Source: Physocladia obscura
Taxonomy: Eukaryota > Chytridiomycota > Chytridiomycetes > Chytridiales > Chytriomycetaceae
Assembly: GCA_027596945.1 (NCBI GenBank)
Contig: JADGJH010000355.1
Coordinates: 594-20,417, forward strand
Reading direction: 5' to 3'
Length of the DNA stretch: 19,824 nucleotides
Made by a program: the position numbers and the translations under genes. The notes beneath the pieces were generated by a model. The model did no database searches. It was given only the letters and a program-made list of their open reading frames with translations, and was not told where the DNA came from. Positions 10,547 to 19,824 of the stretch are shown piece after piece. The stretch's first letter is position 1; each line of letters opens with the position of its first letter.

Positions 10547-11257
10547 ATGTCAAGCATTAGTGCTCCAATTGACCATCCAAATGATGCAGATTCAGCTAAA
10601 ACATTCAAATGTAAGCTGGAATTTTGCTTCAAGCCTCTGCACATGTTCCATCTACTGAAGGAAATCACCACAGCACAACCATTTAATGTGCTATATGGTC
10701 AGACAAAAGCCTGATGAAATGAAGTGTCTGTAAACTTTTGCACTATATTTGGGGAAGGAACTGTCTTTGAGGCAAACTGATGACCTGATGTCTTCCTTTG
10801 GGAACAAAACTTTGGAAAGTTTTTGTACATCTGGAGCTGAAGAAGTGTTTAGTAAAGAGAGTAACTGTTACAAGATATTGCTGATCTGGTACTGTAGTAT
10901 TGTTTTCTATTTTTATTGTGCATTGTAGCAATAAATAGTGTGATGAAGTTTTAAATCAAAAGCAGCAGCAAAAGGATGCAAAGGTCAATGACCAAACTGC
11001 ACATAAATCAAATGCTGAACTAGTTCAAAAACTGGCTCTTCAAGGTGCTGAAAAATGAAAGTCAAAGAACAAAATCAAACCACTTGATTCCACAAAAGAA
11101 GCAAAAACAGTCCAGCAAAAGTAAAACATCCAATATGACTTCTTCAACATTGATAATGGTGACTATCATTGATTTGAAGAATAGTATGGAAAAGCAACAT
11201 GAATGAGAACTGGATTTCAAGGAATGAAAGCTGGAATTTGAGAAAGAGAAGTTTTAG
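10547..11257 (+). pseudogene. Myb/SANT-like DNA-binding protein with coiled-coil tail, decayed
   Basis: From ATG 10547 I read a frame containing KTFKCKLEF, HLLKEITTAQPFN and YGQTKA followed by two TGA codons, then NEVSVNFCTIFGEGTVFEAN. This matches the Myb/SANT-like trihelix pattern (TFKW...LLKEI...PF...YG..K..W.E). Further on come LLQDIADLVL, a Gln/Lys-rich coiled-coil part (LNQKQQQKDAKVNDQTAHKS, AELVQKLALQGAEK) and a charged helix (MEKQHE, ELDFKE, KLEFEKEKF) before TAG 11255-11257. Three TGA codons in the tail lie at positions where Arg fits. At least two frameshifts and perhaps an intron near 10890-10930 are needed. A further open stretch at 11294-11500 may or may not belong to it. The gene diverges from the transposase remnant and may have shared its element. 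There is no CpG from about 10397 to 11459. Confidence 0.65.
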
Positions 11258-11508
11258 TCTTCCATTCCCAAAAAAGTTAATCCCAAATATGTAATGAGCA
11301 ACTTTAAAATTACAATTGTTGATTTTTTGTATGATCAAAAAATGGCAGCAGTATTTCTTCAAATGCAAAATTTTTACTCTCAATCAATTTTCTCTGCATT
11401 CAAATATTCTTTGGACCCTGATTTAAAAATGTTGTCAGTTTTATTTTTGGTGATGAGCACGTCATCCTATTTTTTGATTCTCTTATTTGATGTGCCACAA
11501 ACAGAAAG

Positions 11509-13193
11509 ATGAACAAAATTGCAATCATCGGAGCAGGAGCGTCGGGTGTTGCAGCGTTGCGCCAAGCGGTGGAGCAAGGTCTTGATCCGACAGTATTCGA
11601 AGCGCGTGCGTCCATTGGCGGTGCATGGATTCTCGCGAATGCAAATCACGATCGATCGGCCGAATGCTGTTCAATCAGTTTCGATGCCGACCGCGTGGCG
11701 AATGTCGCCATTTCCCAGTCTGCATTCACACTATTTGACGATGACAAATTCAGCTTCCCTACCTCGACACCAATGTACCCATCGCTGAGAACAAACGTAC
11801 CAACAGTGAGTCACGCCACGTTATTTGCTGTTTGATACGTCCGATTTATCTCACATTTGTGTTGTTCTAAACTTTCAGCTTTTAATGCAATATAATGGCA
11901 TCAGCTTTCCACCTGCCACGCAACTGTTTCCTGGTCCAAACGTCGTCGAAAATTATATCTCAGATGCTGCCAGCAATTTTTTAGAATTCTTCCAATTCAA
12001 CACTCACGTTTCCACACTCAGATGGACCACGAAAGATGATGCTGGAGATCAGCGAAGGTGGACGCTTGAAACTCAATCTACATTGGATTTTAACAGTAGA
12101 ATTGAGTCATATCAATTTGATTTTGTCATTATTGCGAACGGACATTATCAAAAGCCGTATATACCGTTCATTGAAGGATTGGATTCGTTTCCACATGATA
12201 TTACTCATGCAAGATTTTATCATTCTGCTGATTCATTTGCAAAGAAGGTTTGGCTTTTTATTCAATGACTTTTTAGTCTCAAAAATTCCGAATCAATAGA
12301 ATGTACTTGTTGTTGGTAGTAATGCTTCTGGATATGACATCACGCGAGAAATTGCAGAAAGTATAGTCAAAAAACAAGTAACAGATACTGATAGTGTCAT
12401 GAAGATTTATCAATCAAGAAAAAGTTTGTCGCCAACAGGGGAGAATTTCGATGGCCCTGAAAATGCGGATTGGTGTAAAATAATCACCGTTTTGCCAACA
12501 ATTTCCAAAATTCAAGGACCCGATATTGCGTTTTGCAATGGAACGATTCTCAGCAATATTGATACAATGTAAAACGCGTTTTAATTGTGAAATACTCATT
12601 TTTTTGTTCCTGAATAGTATATTTTCACAGAATTTTCGCAACCGGCTATTACTTTTCATTTCCGTTCGCTAACCAAATTTATGCTCCATTCAACGAGTTT
12701 CCATTGACCAAACAAGTTCCTCTGCCAAACGGAACTGTTTCTAAACAACACAGAGACGGTGGGCTAAGAGTCCACTACCTCGATTCCCGCGATATTTTCT
12801 ATTTACCTGATCCTACGTTGGCACTGATTGGACTTCCTTACCACGTTTGTTTCAACCAATTTCTATCTGAAAAAAAAATTCATGTCATACTTATTTATTT
12901 TTTTTAAAAAGGTTCTGCCGCTCTCACTTGCCCAGATTCAGTCCCGTGTTGCCATAAAGTATTTTACAAAACAAATAAATCTTGAATTTCAAGTTGGGAC
13001 ACCTGAAGAATATCCAGAGACGCGAGAAGCACTTGTATATGGACATCCAAAGCAATACGATGTACACGATGCTCTTTTAAAAGAAATTGGAGAAGGTGGA
13101 GAAGGCGATGGACTGTACTGTAAGACTCCGCAATATATTCGTGATTTAAGGGTAGGCGCGTTTTCATTGCGAAGAGCTGTCTTGGGGTATTAG
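11509..13193 (+). CDS. Flavin-containing monooxygenase (FMO family)
   Basis: This FAD- and NADPH-dependent enzyme family oxygenates soft nucleophiles such as thiols and amines. I join exons 11509-11805, 11879-12247, 12300-12568, 12631-12844 and 12912-13193: 1431 bases, 476 residues, ending at TAG. The N-terminal FAD fold shows IAIIGAGASG (G8-x-G10-xx-G13), and the first exon ends with the MYPSLRTN motif of fungal FMOs. FVIIANGHYQKPYIPFIEG and HARFYHSADSF precede a second Rossmann motif LVVGSNASG (G228-G233), created in frame by splicing at 12247/12300. The FATGY motif (residues 314-318) is created by splicing at 12568/12631, which selects the later CAG acceptor over TAG 12617. The first intron has a CTAAAC-like branch site. 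The gene is CpG-rich and starts about 50 bases after a kilobase with no CpG. The substrate is unknown. Confidence 0.93.
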
Positions 13194-13230
13194 GATGCAA
13201 AATTTATGCTTTTAATGAATATTTTTTAAA

Positions 13231-13236
13231 AATAAA
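13231..13236 (+). promoter_or_regulatory. Polyadenylation signal of the monooxygenase gene
   Basis: AATAAA lies about 38 bases after the TAG stop, in a T-rich context. Next to it, at 13260-13279, the decamer AAATTTCACC occurs twice in tandem. Confidence 0.4.
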
Positions 13237-14402
13237 TCGTTCTTTTCTTAAATTTATTCAAATTTCACCAAATTTCACCAACAAACTGTCTTTCACAACA
13301 GAGATCAGTCAAATTAATCAGTTTTGAGCACGAAATCTTGAATAGGTGACTTTCAAAGTCGCGGCATCTTAACATGAAGCTTCTTCATCTGACAGAAAAA
13401 TAAAAATACAGCTGAAAATATAGCTACCTATCTTTACGTTGATTGTTAATTGCCACGTTTTTTGATTGTGTCAATGACATATTCGCCCTATGTGGCATAT
13501 TACTGCATCTGACCAACAATTGATGCAAAGTTGACGTAAAGTCATTTTCAATAGCTACAGTGACTACACTGTTGAATAAAATGACTAAGTATACATATCT
13601 TTGCAAAGTGTGCGTTTGGATTTCGAAATGCTGAGCTGTCCAATATTCACTCACCTTCCTGTTTATTACCTTTGCATCACTTACTCATCTTGGACATCAT
13701 TTGACTTAAACAAACACTAGTCAAATAAATCACGGATCACTCATTGCAAACATTGAGCAATAATTGATTGATTTTTACAAATATTTTTCACTCACTCACT
13801 ATTAACTGCTCATGCATCAATTGCTTAACAACTGTTAATCTGTTTCCAACTGGAGTTGGTGGTGATTGCGTTTGGGGATTGTGGAAGGTTGGAATTTGGA
13901 CAGCGGCAGCAATTCAGTAATGATTTCTGAATTGCAACAAAGTCCCCAAATTTCCACAAACCACAACTTCAGATATAATAAAAACAATAATTAATTACTT
14001 TTGGTCTTGTTTCTACTGAATAGTGTGAACAGCTAACGTAATTACTTATTGCCAACATTGAATAATATAGTTAAAAGTACTAAATGTTGGAAAATATCAA
14101 TATGATTTTTCTATGAAGTAGAGTACTGTCAGCAAATTAATTGATTGCAGCTCAAGAAAGCTTTGGCTAAAAAGAGAATTAAAAAATAAAACTGTGTTGT
14201 AAACGTAGAATAATTCGTTTTTATGCTTTAATCTGCATTTCTTTCAGGAAGTATTGATGAAAATATAACCTATCTTTCTGTTTTTTGTTGAAATTATTTC
14301 TGGTAGGGAAAAATTCACTCAATTCCAAATTCATGAATTAAAAAAGAACAGAAAGAAAAAAAAAAGGAAGAAAAAGAAGGTTTCATATTTGGGCATTATG
14401 AG
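13237..14402. other. Spacer between convergent genes, no gene seen
   Basis: The monooxygenase and the J-protein gene point towards this 1.2 kb stretch. I see no supported reading frame. It holds the tandem decamer at 13260-13279, many CACTCA/TGACT-like words around 13580-13810, and the hairpin at 13909-13935. Confidence 0.5.
13909..13935. repeat. Hairpin with imperfect longer arms
   Basis: GCAATTCAG and CTGAATTGC are perfect 9-bp arms around a 9-base loop. The flanks extend the symmetry imperfectly: GTGGAAGGTTGGAATTTGG upstream pairs loosely with the complement of CCCCAAATTTCCAC downstream. The whole, about 13850-13975, could be a worn foldback element. Confidence 0.5.
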
Positions 14403-15997
14403 CTAATTCAGTGTGGTCACACTTGGACCAGCAATTTGCCTTGCAACTGGAATTCGTTGATTCTGCCGAGCGTCAGACTGCTGGCCAGATTCAGCAGGAG
14501 CGCCACTATTCTGTGTCCCCATTTCTTCCATTTGGGCTCTTAGCCCAACAGTCACTATGCATGGCAAAAAGCACCCACAACAGCACAATGAAATCGCAAA
14601 TAGGAAAAAGACTGGAATAAGAACGATAGCAGCGGGCGGCCATCCATCGCTACCAGAAACTCTCCGTACAAATAGGTACGTAAAGCCAGAAAGCAAAGCT
14701 GCGGCAAATGCAAATGCAATCCCGAATATGATGTAGGCGCTACGTTTCTCTTGTGGAGTTTGAACTGTCGGTACGATACGTAGCAAGAAAAATACGAGGA
14801 ACGAAATGAGGTTCAGAGATATGAGAATGTAGAGAGGTGTGAATACGGCACTGGTTTATTCAGAATGATTAAGTAGAGAGGAGAAAAAAAAAAGAAGAAA
14901 AACCACACTTACGGCCAAGACATGGAATCCTGGTGACCAAGCTTGTATACGAGGATAATTGCTTGAATCAGTCTCAGTACAAAGAAATTAAATGCTGAAG
15001 TCGCCAGTAACAAAATTTCGAGTGTGCTGTGCGGCCGCGTGGGACGCTCTGCATCTTGCTCTTCATCCAGGGTTTCAGGCACTTTTTCAGGTACGCCCTC
15101 TTTGATGCGAATCAGAAATTCTGAAACTTTCGATTGGAAATTCAACGCTTCGAAAATAAACCATGGAGCAAAAACCGATCCCCAATTCGCAGAAAGCGTT
15201 GTTTCAAGTTTTAACGAAACCAACACGTCAAAAACTAATATCAGCGCAACATAGACCACAGTGATAATTTTGTTCAAAACTTTCGATAACGTTGATTTCT
15301 TCTTGTTTGTATTTGCAACATGGGCTTCTTCATCGTCTGGATCAACCTCGTCGTCCGCTAATGGGGCACCGAGAGCACCGAGAAGTGCGGCGGCGATGAC
15401 GATAAATGACGGGATAAACACAACTGGCCACGACCACGAGATTTTTTCGTCGACTTTCATTGAGATGAATATTGGCCAGAGTAGAAGAACGGCAACCAGA
15501 ATCGTAATCAAGCAAAACATGTTTTTGAGGGCGAGGATCATTGATACATCGAGAAAGGGAACTTTGTCCATCATTTCGACACCGTTAGCGCCGTATTTGT
15601 CGTAGACTTGGCGCTTTTTTTCGTCAGCTTGAATGCAAAACAATGAATACTACGGTTGCATTTGTTGTGTAAATTGATTTGCTTACAAAGAACATCATGG
15701 GCTTTCGAAATACGCTGGAACTGCTCGGCGGCGGCGGGATCGTTGCCAGCTTTGTCGGGGTGGCATCTTACTTTTGTGCAGAGCAACGTAACATGGATGG
15801 CGTAATAAAGCTGATGAGATTGGTTTCTGTTATGTTTAAATATAGAAAACTCAACGGGCAAGTCGGCGATACGCCCGTCTGATTTCATCAGCATTCGCAT
15901 CACGTGCTACGCCAAGAACATCGTAATAGTTTTGTTCTTGATAGGCCGCTGGATTCTCGTCAGTCCAAATCGATGCTCCTGCCCGTTCTTGATTCAT
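14403..15997 (-). CDS. J-domain protein with TMEM185-like multi-pass membrane region
   Basis: Likely an Hsp70 co-chaperone anchored in a membrane, probably ER. Minus-strand exons are 15856-15997, 15687-15770, 14913-15627 and 14403-14850: 1389 bases, 462 residues. The J domain is N-terminal (about residues 23-90): NYYDVLGVARDANADEIRRA, then LALRCHPDKAGND with HPD at residues 51-53, a motif formed by splicing the first two exons, then ISKAHDVLSDEKKRQVYDKY across the second junction. The rest has about seven or eight hydrophobic segments, several in the recurring pattern LKL...W..VFAPW or MKVDEKISWSWPVVFIPS, which resembles the TMEM185 (Fragile-X-F-associated) family, with an acidic loop (DDEVDPDDEEAH) between them. 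The tail is hydrophilic and Gln/Ala-rich. The final intron restores SWPAVFTPLYI. The TMEM185 assignment is by pattern only. Confidence 0.88.
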
Positions 15998-16829
15998 TTT
16001 TTTGTCTGCTCAAAACCCCTTCAGAAAAAAAAGTCAAAATAAAAAACAAAACTCTGTTAATCGAGGACATTGTTTAACAGGATGATCTCCACATTTGTAT
16101 CTTGTTATTTCAAGAAAAAGAAAAGATTATTATTTCTATTATAAATGGAGGTCTTTTTTTAACCTAGAAACCCTTCCGTGTTTATCTGAACAACTTCTCT
16201 ATGGTGTGCAGTTTGAATTCCACAAAAATTAATGAAAATCAGTTCCCAGAAATTATGCCACTTCAAAACACTATAACATTCGAAAACTCTTCAAAACAGT
16301 CAAATTAGAAAATTGATGTTACCCTATATGTCAGAAAATCAAACAAAATGAAAATATTTGTCGAGAGCATTTTCTCGTTTCCCCACTCATAGTTAAACAA
16401 GAGAATAACACAAATTTGAGCATGAAAAAAAAGGAAAAGACTGTTGTTGGCTTCTTCTACAAGAGCCAAAAAAATTGTTAGAATGAATAAAATACCTTTC
16501 TGTAGTTTCCGCGCAGATGGCAACAATTATGTATTGAAAACCGTTGCACGAAACTTTTTGAATCATTTTCGTGCGTGCTCTGACATGCCAATTATCAACA
16601 ATACACAAGAACTGGCAAAAACTAAAGAAAAAAAAAGAAAAAAGCACTTCCTAACAGAGGATTAGCATGGTAGCAAAAGCAGTTCCAAGCAAAAGATTAG
16701 CATTCTACAATAAGAATAATAAAATAATATGCATACATTTTAAAACAGAGACAAAAGAAATTAAGAAAAAATGAATAACAAAAAATTATTCTATTTCAGG
16801 GATCAGATTTAAATTTTCCTCCAAAATTC

Positions 16830-16955
16830 TAGTAGAAGTAGTAGCGCCGAAAGTCTTGTTCGTGTCGTCATTGTTCTCAGATTATTAGCAGAAGAAGTAG
16901 AAACAGAAACCGTTCCCTGAATTTCTCCAAAGTTCTTTGAATCGATTGTGAGGTG
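16830..16955. repeat. Degenerate direct repeat, unit 1
   Basis: Shares an ordered set of words with 17480-17630: TAGAAGTxGTAGC, TTGTTCT(TGTT)CAG, AGTAGAA, a TGAATTTC/GGAATTCC word, and CAAAGTTCTTTGAATCGAT against GCAAGTTCTCGGATCCATC. On the minus strand unit 1 reads IDSKNFGEIQGTVSVSTSS and unit 2 reads DDGSENLRGIPL, so the two may descend from one Ser/Thr-rich coding exon on the minus strand. Similarity is weak and judged by eye. Confidence 0.3.
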
Positions 16956-17479
16956 AGATACGCGGAAAAAAGACTGGAATTTTTACTTTAATTTATGGAT
17001 TAGTTTTTTTTTAATGGATTTTTGCGATGGATTTAATTTTTCGATTACAGTTGTTGTAACCTACTCCGATCACAATGCCTGATGAAAAACAAATGCTATT
17101 CATGAGATCCCATCGTAAATCAACATTATCCTCTCCATAATAATAGCAATTACATAAAAATAATTCATTGTTTCATTGAGTTCAGACTTTTGACCAAAAA
17201 TTTTCAAATTGAAATTTTTTTTAAACTTGTGTATATTTGCAGGGCTAGCTTTTTTCTGTTCATCTTTGCCGATTTTTTTTTTCTAAGCTTTTTCTGACTT
17301 AAGTTTAACAAAATCTTTGATGAGATCGATAGTTTTGCTCGCCGAACAAAAAATTTCGCAGGTATTGATATCAAAAAAAGTGACTGCACTTACATCTATT
17401 TGCATTGCAATTATTAGATTTTTTCCCTAAGATTATTCATTTCGTGTCCCCAGATGATGAATTTAATTTGTCTCAAAGA

Positions 17480-17630
17480 ATTAATAGAAGTGGTAGCAGT
17501 ATTGTCACAATTGCTCCGGTTGTTCTTGTTCAGCCACAGTAGAAGTTCCAGCACAAGTGGAAGAAAAGGCAGTGGGCTAAACTGACTCTACACATAGTGG
17601 AATTCCACGCAAGTTCTCGGATCCATCATC
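17480..17630. repeat. Degenerate direct repeat, unit 2
   Basis: Partner of the block at 16830-16955; the shared words are in the same order. The minus-strand reading is interrupted by stops, so any gene here is dead or the resemblance is only partial. Confidence 0.3.
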
Positions 17631-17678
17631 AAATACATGGCAGTGAATGTTAGAAGGCGAGCGAAGTTAGTGGTTTTT

Positions 17679-17845
17679 TTAATTTTTATTAAATTTAATT
17701 TTTACTTTTATTTTATTTTATTTTTTATTTTATTTATTTATTTATTTTCATTTTATTTATTTTCATTTTATTTATTTTTGTTATTTATTTTTAATTTTCA
17801 ATATTATTTTTATTTATTTATCTTTTCCTTTTATACTTGCTTTTT
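17679..17845. repeat. T-rich low-complexity tract (TTTTA/TTTAT units)
   Basis: About 165 bases are built almost only of T and A in TTTTA, TTTAT and TTTTCATT units, with some local periodicity. The long plus-strand frame through it (Phe/Leu/Tyr/Ile only) is an artefact of composition. Confidence 0.85.
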
Positions 17846-18582
17846 TGAATAAAATTATTACAAGTCAAAAAAAAAAAAAAGTGGATAATACAGTTGCACA
17901 CTACTGTTCCACAAATATGATATATTTCTACATTTATTGTGTCGCCAAGTACTCAAATCTCCGATTCTGAGTTCAAGAACTAGTTGAAAAGAGTTAGAAT
18001 TATTTCCAATGTGAAAAGTGATAGCAGTGACAATAAAATTTAATTATTATATTTTTTAGATATTAACGAGTTTGAAGACATTTTGATGTCACTCCTTTAA
18101 TTTTTTTTCGTTTTCCTTAAATATATTCATAATTTCAATCTTTCGTTCGTCGAAGGAAAAAAAGGAATATTGTATAGCATGAAAGTATTGTCGAAAAGTT
18201 TAATCTTTTGCGAAGGACGACAAAATAAACTAAAATAAGAATCGAATCGAGTCTTATTTTTGCAATGCTGCCTTTGTTCAAATATTTTTGAACAAAATAA
18301 AATTGTATCAGCCGTTATTTTATTTGTTTTAGCAGGAAATTTTTTCATTTTAAAGTTAGTTTTGATAATCGGAATGATTAATGTTGGTATTTAGACAGTT
18401 GGCGAAAATGCAAAAAAAATTTTCTGAAAAAAAAAATTGTTACAAATAATTTTTGAGTTGACCAGCACGTAATTCTTCTTTCCCAAGTTTCAAATCGGAT
18501 TTGAAATAAATCTGTTTAAAAACGCCATTCTCAAGACTTTTTGATTCAAAAAAAACCCCCCAATCTAGAAAAATCAGATCAA

Positions 18583-19371
18583 ATGTCATACAAAACTTCT
18601 GCTGCGCTTGCTCCTCTCCAAACTGACTTGCAAGGCAAGGTGGCTCTGGTAACTGGTGCATCACGTGGTATCGGACGCGCAATTGCAATTAAGCTGGCTT
18701 CTCTTGGGGCCAAAGTCGTAGTTAACTATTCCTCCAACAAGGCTGCCGCCGATCAAGTCGTTGCTGAAATCGCAAGTCTTGGTTCTGAAGCAATAGCTAT
18801 TCAAGGCAACGTGGCTATTGAAGAAGATGCAAACAACATAGTCCAAGAAACTCTCGCATCGTTCAACCAAATCGACGTTCTCGTTAATAACGCTGGAGTT
18901 TCTTCCTCAACCGCAATTACCGAAACGACCACTGAAGCGTACCGCAGAATTGTGGGTGTTACTGTTGATGGCACTTTTTTTGTGACGCGTGCTGCTGTTC
19001 CGCATATTAAGGAAAACGGCTCAATCATCAATTTCTCGTCAGTTATGGCAAGATCTCCGTTCCCCAACTATTCTGTGTATGTTCTGGCCAAAGCCGCCAT
19101 TGAAGGATTCACGCGTGCCTTATCGGTTGAACTTGGACCGCGCCAGATTAGGGTTAATACTATCTCGCCGGGTATTACTGAAACTGATATGGCTGCAGCT
19201 GCTGGCGATCATTTTCGTGCAATTGGAACAAATGGAACTGTTTTCAAGAGAATCGGAACTCCAGAGGATATTGCTGAGACTGCTGCCTTTTTGGCTGTTC
19301 CGCGTTCAGGAGCTTGGGTCACTGGATCTAATATTTTTTCGAATGGAGGTCTTGGCGGAGCTTCTCTCTGA
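18583..19371 (+). CDS. Short-chain dehydrogenase/reductase (FabG-like classical SDR)
   Basis: An intronless 262-residue NAD(P)-dependent oxidoreductase. Motifs: LVTGASRGIGRA (TGxxxGxG, residues 24-31), NYSSNKAA after the second strand, which suggests NADP(H), LVNNAG (102-105), catalytic Ser153 in INFSSVMA, and Tyr166-x3-Lys170 in VYVLAKAAIEG. ELGPRQIRVNTISPGITETD and a C-terminal GSNIFSNGG also fit. The helix-4 Asn of the usual catalytic tetrad appears as Thr127 in VGVTVDGTFF. ATG 18583 is chosen because the longer frame to 18541 begins at TTG. Its length is that of bacterial-type 3-oxoacyl reductases and sugar or alcohol SDRs; the substrate is unknown. It is the only complete gene here without introns, so an acquired or retro-copied origin is possible but unproven. 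Confidence 0.93.
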   Translation: MSYKTSAALAPLQTDLQGKVALVTGASRGIGRAIAIKLASLGAKVVVNYSSNKAAADQVVAEIASLGSEAIAIQGNVAIEEDANNIVQETLASFNQIDVLVNNAGVSSSTAITETTTEAYRRIVGVTVDGTFFVTRAAVPHIKENGSIINFSSVMARSPFPNYSVYVLAKAAIEGFTRALSVELGPRQIRVNTISPGITETDMAAAAGDHFRAIGTNGTVFKRIGTPEDIAETAAFLAVPRSGAWVTGSNIFSNGGLGGASL

Positions 19372-19412
19372 GTCCCATTACTTAAACTCTACATTACTTT
19401 TATTTTCCAAAA

Positions 19413-19418
19413 AATAAA
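19413..19418 (+). promoter_or_regulatory. Polyadenylation signal of the SDR gene
   Basis: AATAAA lies about 42 bases after the TGA stop, and the next gene's ATG is only 95 bases from that stop, so the intergenic space is compact. Confidence 0.45.
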
Positions 19419-19465
19419 AAATATTAAGTGAAAAATGATTTTAAAAGGGAAAAAAACAAAAACGA

Positions 19466-19824
19466 ATGGCACCTTCTGTACGACAACGAAAAGAGAAACA
19501 AGTACGACTGTGGCCAAAACGCGGCGAAGATGCACGAGGCCAAAGCAGTGAAAGCGAAAGCAGCGATGGCGACGGCAATGTTCTGAACAACAAAAAGAGC
19601 CAGCCAGCTGTCGTAACTCCTGCGCCGGCCGTCGCGTATACGATCTACAACTACAACAATACAGCGAATAGTAACATCAACAACAATAACAACAACGACC
19701 GGCGTCTACGCAGGCTTCAACAAGTAGCACAAGACGCAAGCAGCGATGACAACGACGATGGCAATGATGCAGTAGCCGTACGGTTGCGGAGACAAATTGC
19801 GAACAGGCCTACCGAACAACAGCA
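19466..19824 (+). CDS. Asn-rich, low-complexity protein of unknown function, 5' part
   Basis: From ATG 19466 the frame is open to the window end (119 complete codons), with no stop. The product starts with a basic stretch (MAPSVRQRKEKQVRLWPKRG), then a Ser/Glu/Asp segment (SSESESSDGDGN), an Ala/Pro part (PAPAVAYTIYNYNN), an Asn run of about seven interrupted Asn, a basic RRLRRLQQ, a second acidic SSDDNDDGNDA and again basic VRLRRQ. Codons are CpG-rich, like the real genes nearby. Alternating basic and acidic disordered segments suggest a nuclear or regulatory protein, but no domain is visible yet and an intron could follow. No family is recognised. Confidence 0.65.
   Translation, partial: MAPSVRQRKEKQVRLWPKRGEDARGQSSESESSDGDGNVLNNKKSQPAVVTPAPAVAYTIYNYNNTANSNINNNNNNDRRLRRLQQVAQDASSDDNDDGNDAVAVRLRRQIANRPTEQQ

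Larger units (their letters stand above)
15998..18582. other. Long spacer upstream of both flanking genes, no gene supported
   Basis: It separates the 5' ends of the J-protein gene (minus) and the dehydrogenase gene (plus), so promoters of both should lie inside. Unlike the repeat graveyards it keeps scattered CpG. Frames here are short and of low complexity. A 7-bp-arm palindrome GTTCAAA/TTTGAAC sits at 18276-18293. Two degenerate related blocks and a T-rich tract are listed separately. Confidence 0.5.

Noticed and set aside
11294..11508. Open frame just upstream of the monooxygenase as a separate small gene or as its N-terminal extension
   Set aside because: It lies in the CpG-free decayed region, is out of register with a normal FMO start (GxGxxG begins eight residues after ATG 11509), and no motif is recognised; at most it is the end of the Myb/SANT remnant.
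15024..15605. Plus-strand frames opposite the J-protein gene
   Set aside because: They are antisense shadows of a well-supported multi-exon membrane protein.
16444..16665. Small open frame in the long spacer
   Set aside because: Start codon context, length and composition give no support, and no homologous motif is visible on either strand.
17637..17852. Plus-strand open frame rich in Phe, Leu, Tyr and Ile
   Set aside because: It is produced by the T-rich low-complexity tract and has no protein-like composition or conserved motif.

Overview
The window is eukaryotic nuclear DNA, most likely from an early-diverging fungus; a chytrid is my best guess. Genes carry 49-85 bp GT..AG introns, some with CTAAC-like branch sites, and coding exons sit in AT-rich spacers. 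The proteins are fungal-type: a HAL2/MET22 phosphatase, a fungal flavin monooxygenase and a J-domain membrane protein. The phylum is inferred from style and content, not proven.

Layout: (i) 1-737, the 3' end of a HAL2/MET22-type 3'(2'),5'-bisphosphate nucleotidase with a polyglutamine tail. (ii) 738-3600, a CpG-starved spacer with a decayed reading frame and copy A of a dispersed repeat. (iii) 3669-4770, a broken SAM-dependent methyltransferase gene. (iv) 5127-6658, an apparently intact six-exon nucleotide-sugar 4,6-dehydratase. (v) 6659-11460, a 4.8 kb CpG-starved graveyard: a Myb/SANT-like remnant, repeat copy B carrying a foldback (MITE-like) insertion, an unknown two-exon frame, an IS630/Tc1-type DDE transposase remnant on the minus strand that keeps a recognisable intron, and a second Myb/SANT plus coiled-coil remnant. 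(vi) 11509-13193, a five-exon flavin-containing monooxygenase. (vii) 14403-15997 (minus), a four-exon J-domain protein with a TMEM185-like multi-pass membrane region. (viii) 15998-18582, a long spacer with T-rich low complexity and two degenerate related blocks. (ix) 18583-19371, an intronless short-chain dehydrogenase. (x) 19466 to the end, the start of an Asn-rich protein of unknown function.

The living genes look like unrelated housekeeping and metabolic functions, each with its own promoter; I see no functional cluster. The most telling structure is the contrast between CpG-rich genes and long spacer stretches with no CpG at all. Inside the spacers, many in-frame TGA codons can be read as former CGA codons. 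This fits methyl-CpG deamination (or a RIP-like process) acting on repeats and mobile-element genes. Exon structures for the three intact multi-exon genes were built by hand. In each, the joined exons sum to a whole number of codons and conserved motifs cross the junctions in frame.
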